From Sphagnum magellanicum (taxonomy: Eukaryota > Streptophyta > Sphagnopsida > Sphagnales > Sphagnaceae): DNA of 64,000 nt. The first letter of the stretch is position 1. Every line of letters begins with the position of its first letter. Shown here piece after piece: positions 22,851 to 36,119 of this stretch. The notes below the pieces were generated by a model. That model saw nothing but the letters and a program-made list of their open reading frames with translations, was not told where the DNA came from and searched no databases. The stretch is taken from the NCBI GenBank assembly GCA_021904315.1, contig CM038915.1, positions 1,736,001 to 1,800,000 on the forward strand, in the 5' to 3' direction. The translations under genes were made by a program, and so were the position numbers.

Positions 22851-25223
22851 AAATTTTAAAAATTATTTTTTAATTTTTTCCAAAATATAATTAATATGCC
22901 ATGTGACAAATTTTAGACCATCATTAACAATCATACTAAATGATGGAGATCAATATTTCGAATTTTTTTAATGTCCGAAATATTCATAGTGCCACGTGTT
23001 AAATTTTAATAAATGGATGACAATTAATGACGTCAACATGATATCATAGATGTAGCTATAATGGAGTTGAATAGTAGTTGAAAATGAGTTGTTTTAATTG
23101 AGTTGCAATTGAGTTGGAATGAGTTGCATCATATATATAGTGAGTTGCAAGTTTGCAATTTATGCAACTTGTCCATTAGAACTCACAACATATAAATACA
23201 ATGAATTGCAAAAGTCCTTTGTAACTCAAAAATTGAATTACAAGGCCAATTGCAAAACACCCGTTTTTTCATAATGTGTGGTCTCATTAAATAAACTCGT
23301 AGCTTTAACTTTAACAAGGCAAATTTTTCTTTGATCTTGAGTTTTGATTTTTCACATGTGCACACCTTAAGTTGAGATTTTGTTATCTTGAGAAATGGAA
23401 TTGTCATTAATATTGTGATTTGGGTTTTTTTTCACTATGATATGAGATTAATTTACGCCAATTGGCATTTTCATGCAAATATTCTTGTGTTGTAAATATA
23501 TAGGAAATCATGCTTCAACATATTCTGCACATTGTAGAGTGTAACATGGTTTAAAGACAAAATAAAACAATGTAAGTTTCTAGATGATTTAAACATTTCT
23601 TATTTGGCTTCACAAAAGCTTTTGAAGTCTTAGCTTCACACTAATATCTAGCATCATGCTTGAAACATATGCTTAGGTCGGGGGTTGTAGATGAAGTTAA
23701 TTGTCATTTACACCATGTCTTTTTGTTTTGTGACCCTTATTGCTAACTAGAGCAAAGGTGTGATATTATAAAAGTACCCTTCAATTTCTTGTGGATGAAG
23801 TACTGAAGTTTGAAAAATTCAAGATTTTAAGAAATCAATTATTTGTGGGAACATTTGAGTAATAGCATGTGTAGCATAATCTAGTCCATGTTGACTTGTA
23901 AGCTTCCAGCCTTAAAGTAATAACATAGAAAAAACTGTTGCATTTTGAATTGAGTTTCAACACCCAAAGTTGTGTTGCAATTTTGAGTATATGGACTTCA
24001 ACAAATTTGAGACCAATAGTCTGTCATCAAAATCAAACTACCTTTGAATTCCAATTTGGATTCATAACATCTCCTAATCACCATGAGAAAATATATGTTT
24101 TCTAGATTATTACCTTCATGCCAATGATGTTGCGAAGATGATGTTGCTTGTAGCACACCATTTCTAAGTTTGATGCATCTCCAATCTTACCAATCTATTG
24201 ACGAGTTAAAAAAAAACTTTATACCTGGATCTACTATGGGAAAATACATCTTTGTTGAATGGAATCAACATTTGAAGGTCCAGATCAAATACAACATCAA
24301 AGGAATGTCTTGTTCCTACAAGGTTGAGCTATGGTCATCACCACCCCAAGCTCACCAAATAGTAGCAAGAAATATTTCTATCTCCAAATGGTACACGTCT
24401 AAGGATTGAAAGGATTCCAAAAAATTACAATTCTTTTCCATAAATCCTAACCCCAACACAATTGCATGATTTGATTGAAACATTTTGCAAGTGAATAAGA
24501 CAATGATTTTCTAGTACTAAACTCATGTTGTTGTTGGTCAAGTGGCCACAAGTCTACCGATGCACCTACCACAAGCTCATCCCCTCTTTCATGACAAGCA
24601 TTTCTCTCTGATGATGTTTTTGATCCTTGCATGGTTGACAACCTCACAATCTTTGATACATTGGTGGCACTATTGATAGAACATAAGTGTTGGATGACCA
24701 TCCTAGTCTATTCACCAAAGAATCCACTTATATAGGTGCTACTACTAAAGTTCTTGCGACCATAAAGCCTGAGTAGCAAGTAGAACTAAATCAATAATCG
24801 GCATCCAACATTTTGAAAAACTCAAAAGAAAAAGAAGGATGTGTTTGCAACCATTGGCAAAGTGGATGTGAAGAAAAACCCACTCCTTGACTCCTACGCA
24901 TGAACACAAATTGGACTCCTTGATGCATAAATGAGAGAGGAAAATACCAGTGGAAGGATGGACCATTCTGACAATCCCACCAATCCTTGGCACCTTTTGT
25001 GGAATGACTAGTAAATACATTACCCATTGGAATTATGCATTTCCTAAAACTATGAGGTGCCCAACCACCCCACATGTAGCTTTCAGTCTTAAATGCATTT
25101 TGTCCTCACACTATGCCAAAACATGGAAAATATGACTATAGAAGTGAATGGCATTCTAATCCTAAACTACATATATGACTGGCCATGACTACTAGTCCAT
25201 ATGGCCTTGTGGTATTTAGCACT

Positions 25224-25268
25224 AGTCGCAAAAAATGGCATAGTCATAAATGCCATTTGCGACTATAT
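25224..25268. repeat. Short hairpin
   Basis: AGTCGCAAAAAATGGCA is followed after about 10 bases by TGCCATTTGCGACT, an inverted repeat with a two-base slip. It could be a transposon terminus, but no matching far end was found. Confidence 0.45.
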
Positions 25269-25659
25269 CTTCCATGATTGCATGACATTTTCAATGGCCA
25301 AAATTTAATTATAATTTATTTTGATTAATGTCTTGCTACCACGTGATAGCCTAAAATGAATTTAAAAATTTATTAACCATTTATGAGTGGATATGTGGCA
25401 ATTTAGAATAATGAAATTATTTTTCCTACCTAATTATATGATGCCATGTGGCAATCAACTTTTAGTGAAATAATGACACTTGGGACCTAGCCTAGGCCAC
25501 CTACTAGGCTAGGAGCCCTATGATAGGCACTCTACACTAGGCGACCTAACTTAGGTTTTTAAAAACCTAGGTTATGTGCTAACCGCTTAACCTTCCTCCT
25601 AGGAAGGCTACTACATTACTACTTCACTAAGAACCTAGGAAGCAATGCAATAGGATGAA

Positions 25660-25728
25660 GGCAAGAGGACTTGAACACCTCACCTCCACTTTGAGGGGCA
25701 AAGTCCTTTGCCATCAAACCACCACTTT
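25660..25728 (-). mobile_element. tRNA-like or SINE-like segment
   Basis: On the minus strand, an A-box-like TGGTTTGATGGCAAAGGAC is followed about 30 bases on by a B-box-like GGTGTTCAAGTCC. The CTTTGCCCCTCAAAG stretch between them could form an arm. A full cloverleaf with matching acceptor stem is not evident, so a tRNA-derived SINE head or decayed tRNA is more likely than a working tRNA gene. Confidence 0.4.
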
Positions 25729-25779
25729 TTTTATGTAACAAATGAAGGTATCACAAAAACATAAAGAATAATTTTTTCT

Positions 25780-28120
25780 AGCCTAGATTAACCTATGCCT
25801 CCTCAGGTTGACCTAGGTTGACCTACACTAACTTAGGCCACCCAACAATCTAGCCTAGGCCTCCATGGGTTATTTTAAGCAAATCTAAATCTTCCTAGGT
25901 TAAACTTAAACAACTTAATCTACTTTGGGGCTACTTAAGTTAAACTAAGTTATTTAAGTTTAACCTAAGTTAAATTAGGTTATATTAAGCTAAACTTGGC
26001 AAAAGTAGGTTATTTAAGTTAAATTTAGTTATATTTGGCTCCACTTGACTGTATTACATTAAATTTGGCTATACTAAACAATATTTGGCTATACTTGACC
26101 ATGTTAGGTTAAACTTGGCTATACTAAATTATGTTTGGCTAAACTATATTATATTCGGCTAAACTTGGCAAAAATAGGTTATTAATGTTAAACTCAGCTA
26201 TAATTGGCTAAATTAGGCTATACTTGTCTATATTAAGTTAGACTTGGTTATACTAAACTATACTTGATTAAAGTAGGCTATATTTGGTTATATTAAGCTA
26301 TACTTGGTTATATTAAATTACATTTGGTTAAACAAGATTATACTTGTTTATATTAGGCTAAACTTGGTTATACTAAATTATACTTAGCTAAACTAGGCTA
26401 TACCTAGTTAGGCTAAATTTGGCAAAAGTAGGTTATATAGGCTAAAATTGGTTATAGTTGGCTATAGTTGGTTATAGTTGGCTATATTAAATTATATTTG
26501 GTTAAACTAGGTTAAACTAGGTTAAATTTGGCAAAAGTAAGGTATTTAGGTTAAACTTGGCTAAACTAGGTTAAATTTGGCAAAAGTAAGGTATTTAGGT
26601 TAAACTTGGCTAAACTCGGCTAAACTTGGTTATAATTGAATGTATTAAGCTAAATTTAACTATATTAAACTATACTTGGCTAAACTAAGTTATATTATGT
26701 TAAACTTGGCAAAAGTATGTTATTTAAGTTTACTTGGTTATAATTTAGTTAAATTAGGCTATATTTGGTTATATTAAGTTTAATTTGGTTATATTAAATT
26801 ATATTTGGCTAAACTGGGCTATACTATATTAAATTTGGCAAAAGTAAATTATTTAACTTTAATTTGGCTACACTTGGCTAAACTAAGGCATACTTGGCTA
26901 TATTAGGTTTAATTTGGTTAATTAAATTATATTTGGTTAAATTAGGCTATAGAAGGCTAAATTTGGAAAAAAGTAGATTATTTAAGTTAAATCTGGCTAA
27001 ACTTGGCAATATTTTATTATATTAAACTAAATTTGGCTACATTAAATTATACTTGGTTAAACTAATATATATTATGTTAAACTTGGCAAAAGTAGGTTAT
27101 TTATGTTAAATTTGAATATACTTGGTTAAATTAAGCTTTATTTGGTTATATTGGGCTAAACATGGTAAAAGTAAGATATTTGGTTTTAATTTGTTAAATT
27201 AAATTATTTTTGGCGATATTTGGCTATATTAAATTAAACTTAATTGTACTAAATTATACTTGGCTAAATTAAGCTATATTAAGTTAAAATTGACAAAAAT
27301 AAGTTATTTAAGTAAAATTTAATCAAACTAGGTGAAATTAGGCTATACTTGGCTATATTATATTAAACTTGGTTATACTAAATTACACTTGGCTAAAATA
27401 AGCTATAATAGGTTAAACCTAGCAAAAGTAGGGTATTTAAATTAAATTTGGTTAAGCTAAATTATAATTGGTTATACTTGGCTATATTAGATTAAATTTG
27501 GTTAAATTAAACTATACTTTGATAAATTAGGCTATTCTAGGCTAAACTTGGCAAAAGTAAGTTATTTAGCTTAAATTTGGCTACAATAGGTTATTTAAGG
27601 TTAAACTTGGTTATACTAGACTAAACTTTGCAAAACCTAATTAATTTGGTTAAATTAGGCTATACTTGGCTAAACTAAATTATTTGACGTAAATTGGGTT
27701 CAACTTGGCAAATTTTGATAAAATTAAGATATTTAGGCAAAAATTGAAAAAATTAAATTATTTATACTAAAGTAGTCAAAACTTGGTTAAATTTGGTTAA
27801 TTCAAAATATTTAGGCTAAATTATATTATTTTAGTCTATTTCAGTTAAATTCCATTGGATTGGATTACCTTAAAAAATTAGGGCAAGATTAAGTTATTTG
27901 TTAAGTTAAGTTAAACAAATATACATAGATTAAACGATGCTAAATTTAAATTAAACTTATAAACTAAATTTAATGGAAGTTCATCTCACAAAATAAGTTG
28001 AGGAAATTAAACCTAGAGGTTAAAATTCAATCAAATAAAATCTAGAGGTTAATTAAAGTAGGTTAAACCAAAGCCAAACCTAGGTTAAATGTAGGTCAAT
28101 TTTTATTAAACTTAGTTACA
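25780..28120. repeat. Degenerate TTGGCTA/TTAAACTTGGCAAAAGTAGG satellite
   Basis: About 2.3 kb of short degenerate units: TTGGCTATACT, AGGTTAAACTTGG, and GGCAAAAGTAGGTTATTTA recurring at irregular higher-order spacing of about 110-200 bases. No stop-free reading frame of note. Unlike most arrays here it has no counterpart in segment B. Confidence 0.85.
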
Positions 28121-28129
28121 TTTTCATAT

Positions 28130-28905
28130 TTATTTAAATTTTTTATAGTTAGTCAAACAATGTCAATTATATTCAACATGATTATTAATTGTGTAGTTGT
28201 AATTTATAGTCATATAATTACCTATAGTCATATATAGTCATGTACTCTTAATAATGATTGTAATCAAAAAGTTGGCCCTTTTTTTTCTTTGAGTGATCAA
28301 CCCTTTCCTTTGGTGCTTAAACGTTCATCCCCCTTTAGTATGTCCATTATTGGCAAAATACATGGTACCCACATCACAAAGTATTTTATGAACAGACACA
28401 CACATAGCTACAAGAATTTGGAAGACTGTTGGGAGGCGGGGAGGGTGCGGGGGTGTGGATTTTGAGCTTTCCAGGGTGATTACTCTTTTTTTTGTTATAA
28501 GAATATGAGTGCTTCTGTCATAGGTATGTCTATCACAAAAAAATTCAAAACACAATGTAAGCAAACTGTCAACCACTCAATTCAATCTTGTTTCCTATAA
28601 CTTTCAGGTTCATGTCCATCATCATTTTTTCTCAAGTTCTTTTGACAAGTTTTTATCTCTACCCAAATTTTATTTCATTGTTCTAACCAATGGGTGTGTG
28701 CTCATTTTAACATGGTGTTTCACCCCGAAATTAAATTTTCTGTGAATGTTTTCAAGCAGACAATTTGTAGGGAGGTTCTTCATTATTGATAAAGATAGAT
28801 TCATACTTTGTTGTTTGGTCTAGTAATCAAATTGTATGTTGTTTGATGGAGCTTGTTTTGTACTTGCTCATGCTTGTAGCTTGAAACTCGAATGAAGGAA
28901 TGTCA
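28130..28905. other. Spacer between satellite and chimeric segment
   Basis: No supported gene. Repeated TATAGTCATATA words occur at 28205-28245. The minus-strand open frame 28325-28576 has no recognisable content. Confidence 0.5.
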
Positions 28906-28911
28906 AATTTG

Positions 28912-29641
28912 TAAGGAACTCGCACTAGGAATAATAGTTAACCTCCGATTAGCACTTGATTTAAATTTTTTTTCAAATTTTTTTTCAAAGATAAGGGTTT
29001 GAATTTTGGTTTTGGTTTGGTTTTTCAATTTAAATGTTTTAAAAAAACATTTGACTCTAAAATTGGTTCCAAAAATCAAACCTAATTTTGATTCACTTTT
29101 TATGAATTAAAACTAGAACCTTTAGTGGTACCCACCCAAACAAGGTAACTGCCCAACAATGATTTACACATCCAATCAACACATGTGGGTGCGTTTAGAA
29201 ATACCAATTGACCACATAAAATTTATTTTTGACCTAGCCAAATATCAAATCACATTTTAAACCTAACAATAGAATTGGAAACTATGTTTTATGTTGAAAT
29301 TTACATTAATGCTACAAATCAATTTTACATACTTGTGTGAACTTTAAATATTGTAGGCCACTTTTGGTCCAAACCAATGATATGAAGATAATGTTTAGAA
29401 TGGTCAAGGCACAGGAAGTAGTGCATACAAAAGGTTAAATGTTTCACATTCTAAAAGGTTGTAATTAGTTTCTTTGTCAATTGTAGGGTTTACATAATGG
29501 TGCAAAATACGTTATAAATAATTTTGATTAAAAGTTTCAAAAGTTTTTAAGGTCTTGGACTGTGCATAAATGTTTGATCAATAACCACATTCTAAATAGG
29601 ACATAATGTCTGGACTCTACACTAAAGATTTTTTTATGAAC
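28912..29641 (+). pseudogene. P450 intron-5 relic (third copy)
   Basis: Non-coding DNA aligning along its length with 50432-51143, the latter two thirds of intron 5 of P450 copy 2, and more distantly with copy 1 intron 5. Shared blocks include GGCCACTTTTGGTCCAAACC and AATAACCACATTCTAAATAGG. The match stops just before the acceptor and last exon, where sequence switches to the ROCO tail. Confidence 0.8.
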
Positions 29642-31143
29642 CTTTTCAAAGCATGAAGGACTATCATCATCCTCATGATCTTCTTCTTCTTCTTCCTCAT
29701 CATCCAGGGTGCAAGGATCTTCTTCTTCCTCATCATCCAGGGTGCAAGGATCTTCTTCTTCCTCATCATTATCCTACAGGCAACTGCTGCATGGTGCCAA
29801 GCTGCAAGGATGTTGTTGTAGTAATTGTTCCTCTTCTTCATTTTGGTCTTCTTGCTCACAATCATCATCCTACAGGCAACAGTTGCATGGTGCCAAGGCG
29901 CAAGCCATAGTTCATGGGCTTCTCGCACACCCATGCAACATGTTTGGTTGTCTTGCCATCATCAACATACTCAACCTTGTACAATCCAAACAGTGTTGAG
30001 ATGTTCTTCTCCTTCAAGAAATGGAGCAGCCATTGCTCAGCTGCTGTCTTCTCGTCAGCTGTAATGGGCACCTTTTGTCAAAGTCAAGTCCATCAGTAGG
30101 TTAGCTGAAAACTCCATCTTTGTTGCAGCAGCAGCTTCACTACCAGTCTTTCCATCTTGATGCTCTGGAGCTCCTGCAATAATAATTCCCATCAGCATAG
30201 CTCTCTCCAGCTCTGACACCATGTTGCTGAATCCACCAGCTGCTTGCTCACCAATCTTCATCAACATGGTGATGACCTGCAATCTCCATACCAGAAGTGG
30301 TCGCACACTCTTCAGTGTCTTGTCATCAAACCTCATGATGCTCCCAAGCTGGTTGTCAAGCTTGTGAATTTCATCATGGTGCTCACACATGAGGTGCATC
30401 TGTCTTGAAGTTGCACCCACCGGTAGCCTGGTGACTAGTCTCTCACCACCCTTCACTGATCCCTCACTTGTCAAGTACACAAGACGAGGGATCCTGTGAT
30501 CTTCCAGCAGAGGTGGGAACCGGATCACCCTGTCCAGGTGCTTGGAGAGCCCCGGCAGGAGCTTTTGCTGCAGGTTCTGAATCTCTTCAACCCTGTTGGA
30601 GAGCCTTGTTCGGATGTGACGACCTGCCATCTCCTGAGGACGTGCGAGAAGAGAAACAGTGCGAGGTATTCGAAGAGGATGTCCTGTTCCACCATTTTGC
30701 ATCCCACTGACAGGAGCATCCAGTTGCAACTCATCATCAAGCTTCTCAAGAATGTCCAGACATCGATTCAACACATCCTCCCAATTTTCCTCTCCTAGCA
30801 AATCTTGGGCCTTGTCAGCGGCAGAGCCAGAGGAGCTTCGCAGAGACCGTGACAGAGGTTTCTTTCATTCATGTTCATATTCCATGTTTCCTGTTGCCAG
30901 CACCTTGAGCTTGAGAATCTCAGTCCCCACTCACTGCTCCCTTCTCTCATTGTACACGCATAGCTCCTTCACAGCTTGGGGTCGAAGAATGCCTTCCACA
31001 AGCACCACACCCTGACATCCTTCTGTGGGTGATGCACAAAACTCTCTGATGGGAATCAGCACACAATCTTCCACCAGAGTCCAAGTCTCCAAGCTATCCT
31101 TGCTAGAGTGCACCAAGATGTCAATCTGACACTGCACACGCAT
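29642..31143 (-). pseudogene. ROCO (TORNADO1-like) 3'-half pseudogene
   Basis: Nearly identical to 54132-55593, which is most of the last exon and 3' end of the intact ROCO gene. Lesions: TGT to TGA at 30931-30933, TGG to TGA at 30865-30867, and a one-base gain near 30068-30078 that shifts frame before the last ~70 codons. The 5' part, including LRR, Roc and COR domains, is absent: homology stops abruptly at 31143. Upstream is unrelated DNA, so no promoter is retained. High identity despite three lesions suggests a fairly recent copy. Confidence 0.9.
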
Positions 31144-32610
31144 GAAGATTGAAGGTCATTATTAACATGATTTAAACCTTAAAGGGTGAATTGATACATG
31201 AACAATTTGAGTATGCAGGTATTGGAAAGTCCTCAAATTTTGTTTCAAATTATGTTCAGGGTTTAGCACAAAACCCGTCAAATGCAATATTACATTCTCA
31301 ACCCAAGACATGTTAATATTACTTTCATCTATAAATTCCTCGCTATGAAGATGACGCATTTGCAATATATATAAAGTAATATTATTTTTGAATGTGAGCA
31401 TAATTCTTTTGGTAAATAAATATGTAGGTATTGTTCATCCAATGATGGTTTTCTAACCATTAAGAATGTTTTCCCACTTTTCATTAAAAACATAAAGTAC
31501 AAATAAATTATTTAATATTATATGCTTCAAATAAATAAGGGGGACATTGGGTTTAAGGTAACTTTTTTGTTAGCAAATTATATTTTGTTCATATATATAG
31601 AAGGAGCTTCCATTATTTTTTTCTGTTTCATCTACTAGAGGAAAGGAGACTGAAGTTGGTTTCATGGCAAAGGTATGAATGATGAAAACTTTCCCATTTG
31701 TTTTATTTACATTTTATTAATGGTTTAGGCTTCCCCCCCCCCAAATTAGATTTAGGTTATAGTTTTTTTTAGTACTTTATTAGATTGTTTGTTATCTCTT
31801 TTGCAACCATGTATTGAATACTTATAGTCATCACTAAATTTAGGGGTTTTTGTAAATCCAAAATACCCAAAATTACATATAAGATTTAGTTGTAAAAACT
31901 TGTTAAAGTTTGTCACTAAATTTATGCAACAAATTCACTTTTTAAAATTTAAATTAAGGTCATTGTAGAGAATTTTGTTGCATAAGTGGTTTGAACACAA
32001 CAATTTAGGGTTCATCTGCATACGATTGCTTAGTTTTAGATTTATGGTTATGCAGTGATTAGGTTGTAAAGTGGATGCAAGTTTTTCTTGTCAAAATTAG
32101 GTTTAGGGTTCTTTTGGGCATTTGTAAGAATTTTTTTAGTTTTACATGAAGGTTAAGGTTCCATTGGTTGTCATGTTTATTTTATTTAGGGTGAATGCAA
32201 ATCTTTTTCATCAAAATTAAGATTATGGTTTTTAAAGCATTTTAATGAAATTGTTTGCTTTGTATATTAAAATATGCATCCATGGCCTATATTATTTAGA
32301 ACATCTTAATTGGATGTAAGGTTTTTTCCAATACACATAAAAAATGAGCTCAAGTTTTTTTTTGGCTTTCGGAGGATAATGAAGATAATTCAACTTTAAA
32401 GGCAAGGGTTAACAACTTTTGCCATTATTTTTTACCATTTGAATTTTAAATTGTATCACCTTGAACCTATACTTAGGTTTTACAGTCTTTCATCCAAAGT
32501 AATTGTGTATATACAATCAAGTTAATGATTTCAATTAATATGTAGTTGATGGTATTACAAGTACATGTCTTTGCATATTTACATCAAATTTCTTACATGT
32601 CACACACATT
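31144..32610. other. Spacer upstream of Mutator copy B
   Basis: AT-rich, no supported gene. A TATA-like CATATATATAGAAGG (31590-31604) is followed about 60 bases on by ATGGCAAAG/GTATGA (about 31663), which could be the old promoter and first exon of the Mutator-like element; this is speculative. Confidence 0.4.
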
Positions 32611-34324
32611 TAGTTTCAACTGTGGGCTGAGCTCCAAAATCTCAATCTATTGAAATCCAAAACTTGGAAAGGTCCCCATTCAATAACATAAATTGAGTGT
32701 GGACAAAAAAATGTTCGACATGGAGGGCCACATATAATCAAAGTTAATTGTGCATATATCCCACATGCACAAATTTCAAAGTTTTTAGATGGTGAACATA
32801 GCCATGAAGATTTTCCAATGGAATGGAACATTTATAAACAAATACCTCCACAAGGGGACATTAAGATGCTAAAAATCCAAAACCACCTTGGCCATATTTG
32901 GTATGGTGTTTTGTTATTCATTATTGTTATATAATTGATTTTTTTATGTCATTCTACACAACCCTAAGTATTGAAATTGATGGCACATTTTGTAGGTATG
33001 CATGTGGGTATGGACTAGAAGACAACTATGGATACCCAAACAATAATCAATCCATTAAACAGAATTGTTTAATTCAATTTTAAATTAAGCGATTATACAC
33101 ACAACTTGAGGTGGCAAAAATAATTTTTCTACCATTGACCACACAAATGGATCAATGGGGAGCCCACACATGGCAAACATGACTTTGATTACATTACATG
33201 ACCATCATTTTATTTTATTTTGCGAATGTCACAAACTCTCAACGACCACATTTGGACTCAATTGGGGTTAGATTACATCGTTAATCAAATATATGACAAA
33301 CATAAAGAAATATGGTGGGATAAAGTCAATATGGGAAAAACCATGATGAAGGATGATTTCATTAGGCAACAAGACATTGTGTACTTGGATCACAAACATA
33401 AGAAAGGGAGTTCATATTTACATACAAACTTGGTCACTTTCGTGCACACATGGGCATTTAATCATTTGGATGATGTGTTTTATTTCCAAGATGCATGTGA
33501 AATTAATGGAATTAAGGTCCCATTCACAATAGGGATCCAAATTCCAACACAATTGTAATCCATGGTTTCATTAGGTGATTTGGGGTGATTTCAATGGATG
33601 TCACATTTGGCACCAATGATGTGAAATTCCATTTGTTCACATTAAAGGGGTTTGATGCACAACACACCAAAATGTTGGTCACACGGATCATTACAAGTCA
33701 TTAACATGCAATGATTTAATGGAGTGGTTAAATCCTTTTTGCTTTCAAAGGAAGATGCATGGGTGGAAACCTTCATGTTTCATCATTAATGATGTTCCAC
33801 AAGAATTATGAAAATTGTGGTGCATTTTATTTTCACTCCACCATTTTATTTTTTATGTACATGCAAGGATCTTGCCATAGAGTTGTAGATGGTGCAGATT
33901 CTACAAGTGTTGCATTCAAACCAAACACACAAGCATTCATTGAATCTTACCATGAGGCATTGAAACGTTAATTGTCCTTGGAAACAAAAAGGCTTCAAGG
34001 TTAGTGAATTGATTGGTTAGTGTGGATACTCACAACAATGGTTGCAAAACATTACATCCATCACTACTACAAATCATGACTTTTCCAATTGGAAATTTTG
34101 ACCAAAAAGTACCCCTATTAATCACTAGTCAAAAATCCACCTTAGTCATTTTGGTTAAGTCGTTTTTGACATGACCAATTTGTCTGTGGCCTTTTTGACT
34201 AATCAAATGGTGGATTATTTCATTGGTCAAATCAACTAACAAAAAATTTGGGTAACAATTTTTTTGGGTCAATTTTTTAAAATTTTAAATGTGTACCCAT
34301 AATTTTTAATTAAATGTAGGTAGG

Positions 34325-34515
34325 TGGGTCATAAAGTAGGTTCGTAGGTAGATGTTAGCTACCCACCTAGGTCGTGGTGGGTAGTCATACATTCCGTAGC
34401 CTAAGGTTGTACACCATCTTCACACATTCCTTTAGACATATAAGGAATGGGAGTTGAACCCTTGACCTCTTTAGCCACATGTACTTATTAACTTCTTAAC
34501 CAACTCACCACACCT
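34325..34515 (-). mobile_element. tRNA-derived SINE-like segment inside the CACTA element, copy B
   Basis: Same minus-strand A-box (GAGTTGGTTAAGAAG) and B-box (GGGTTCAACTCC, about 34448-34460) layout as in copy A. One A-box base has changed. Confidence 0.5.
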
Positions 34516-34779
34516 TCAACTTGCAATGTATGTGAAACTTTGTTATTAACATCTTCCATTTCAAATCTTTTTCAACATTCAAACTTTGAAGTGCATTTTG
34601 TTCTTCATATCTTACTCAAATGAAACAAATGAATATTAATTAGTATGTAGGAACTATGAACTATATAGTAGCTAGGTGATATATGCTACCTAATTAATGG
34701 ACCTACCTAATTACCTAGGTAATAATTAGTTGTTAGTTAATAAACCTAAATATAATTTTAGCTACTGAGTAAATTAGTA

Positions 34780-35515
34780 GGACATAGTTAAGGAGGTACG
34801 TATAGGTAGGTGGGTATGAGTGGGTACATAATAGACCTAGGGTAAACAAATAGGTTTAGGTGGGTAGGTATGTAGGTAGGTTGTTAAGGTATGTGGGTAG
34901 GTATGTAAGTAGGTTTGTTTGGGTATGTAGGGAGATTGTTAAGGTGACTAAGTAGGTGGGTAGGTTGTTAGGGTGTGTAAATAGGTATGTAAGTAAGTTG
35001 TTAAGGTATGTAGGAAGGTAAGGATATAAAGAGATTGTTAAGGTGACTAAGTAGGTAGGTAGGTAGGTTGGCTAGCCAATTGTTTAAGATAGGTATGTAA
35101 GTAGGGTAAGTAAGGTTAGGTATGTTGAGTGGGTAGGTAAGTAGGTAGGGTAAATAAATAAATATAGGTAGGTAGGTATGTAGGTAGGTTGTTAGGATAT
35201 GTAGGGAAGTAGGGATGTAAGGAGATTATTAAGGTGATTAAGTAGGTAGGTAGTTGGTTGGCTAATTGTTAAGGTAGGTATGTAAGTAAGGTAAATAGAT
35301 ACGTTTTAAGTAAATAGGGTAAGGTGAGTGGGTAGGTAAGTAGGTAGGTAGATATATAGGGAGGTGAGGAGGTTGTGAAGGTGACTAAGTTGGTATAGGT
35401 AGGTAGGTAGGTTAACTAGTTGTTAATTAAGTATGTAAGTAAGGTAAATATGTGTGTTTGAAATAAATAAGGTAGGGTGAATGGGTAGGTAAGTAGGTTG
35501 ATAAGGTATGTATAT
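34780..35515. repeat. GTAG/GTAGGTAT minisatellite, copy B
   Basis: Shorter form of the 1860-2740 array, with fewer of the GGTTTGTTTGGGTATGTAG higher-order units. Confidence 0.85.
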
Positions 35516-36119
35516 TTGATCTATTTAACTAGCCTAAAAATAGGCCTTTAGGAAATTACATACCTTGTTAGGTTTAGCTTAACTATTTAGTTTAAACTAT
35601 TAAATTATGTGTGTAAAAATTACCTAAGTTTTATTAATATACTACAAAATATGTTAGGTAGGTAACTTAAACCTAATTAATAAGCTAGTATGTTAGTTAT
35701 ATTAGGTTAGTTAATTATGTATGTTAAGTATGTAGGTAGCCTTAACCTAGGCCTACTTAACTAATGTCAAATCGGTATGTTCAATTTCACTAAAGCATGG
35801 TCACTTTGATTGACCTTTTTCTTTTGTTTGTTCTTTTTTACTAATTGACTGATTGACACCTAGTCAAAAAAGTCATTTTAGTCAAATGTATTAATAAACA
35901 ATAACACATGTCTTTCATGCCCCAACCCACTAGTCAAAATGGACATCACTTCTAATCAAAATAACATTTTGGTCAAGTTGGACCTTTTTAAAGGTCATGA
36001 TTTGTGGTAGTGCATTGTGAAATGAAATGTTGAAAAAAACCACATTGATCTTTCGCATTCATGTCACCAATGGGATGGATGATTCTAATGAAATTGGCCA
36101 TGCATGGATGGTGTGGAGC

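Larger units (their letters stand above)
20741..25600. other. Unduplicated intergenic DNA
   Basis: No supported gene across 4.8 kb. It contains runs of GCAACTAC/GTAGTTGC words (21540-21930 and 23040-23180), a CTAC-rich palindrome near 22732-22850, and open frames at 24170-24409 (plus) and 24447-25075 (minus) without recognisable motifs. Confidence 0.5.
34062..36012. mobile_element. CACTA-like non-autonomous DNA transposon, copy B
   Basis: Termini are CACTACTACAAATCATGAC (left) and, inverted, CACTACCACAAATCATGAC (right). The flanking triplets are CAT on both sides, a perfect 3-bp target duplication as made by En/Spm-type elements. Length is 1951 bp against 2062 bp in copy A, mostly through loss in the GTAG minisatellite. 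It has no transposase gene and splits the Mutator-like transposase between the IDWLV-like block and the SWIM tail. Confidence 0.85.

Noticed and set aside
25660-25728. Functional tRNA gene
   Set aside because: A- and B-box-like words are present, but no complete cloverleaf or acceptor stem was found; kept only as a tRNA-like segment.
29617-30064. Open frames with MMRKKK or SSSSS runs on both strands
   Set aside because: They read the GAA/TTC-rich trailer of the ROCO pseudogene.
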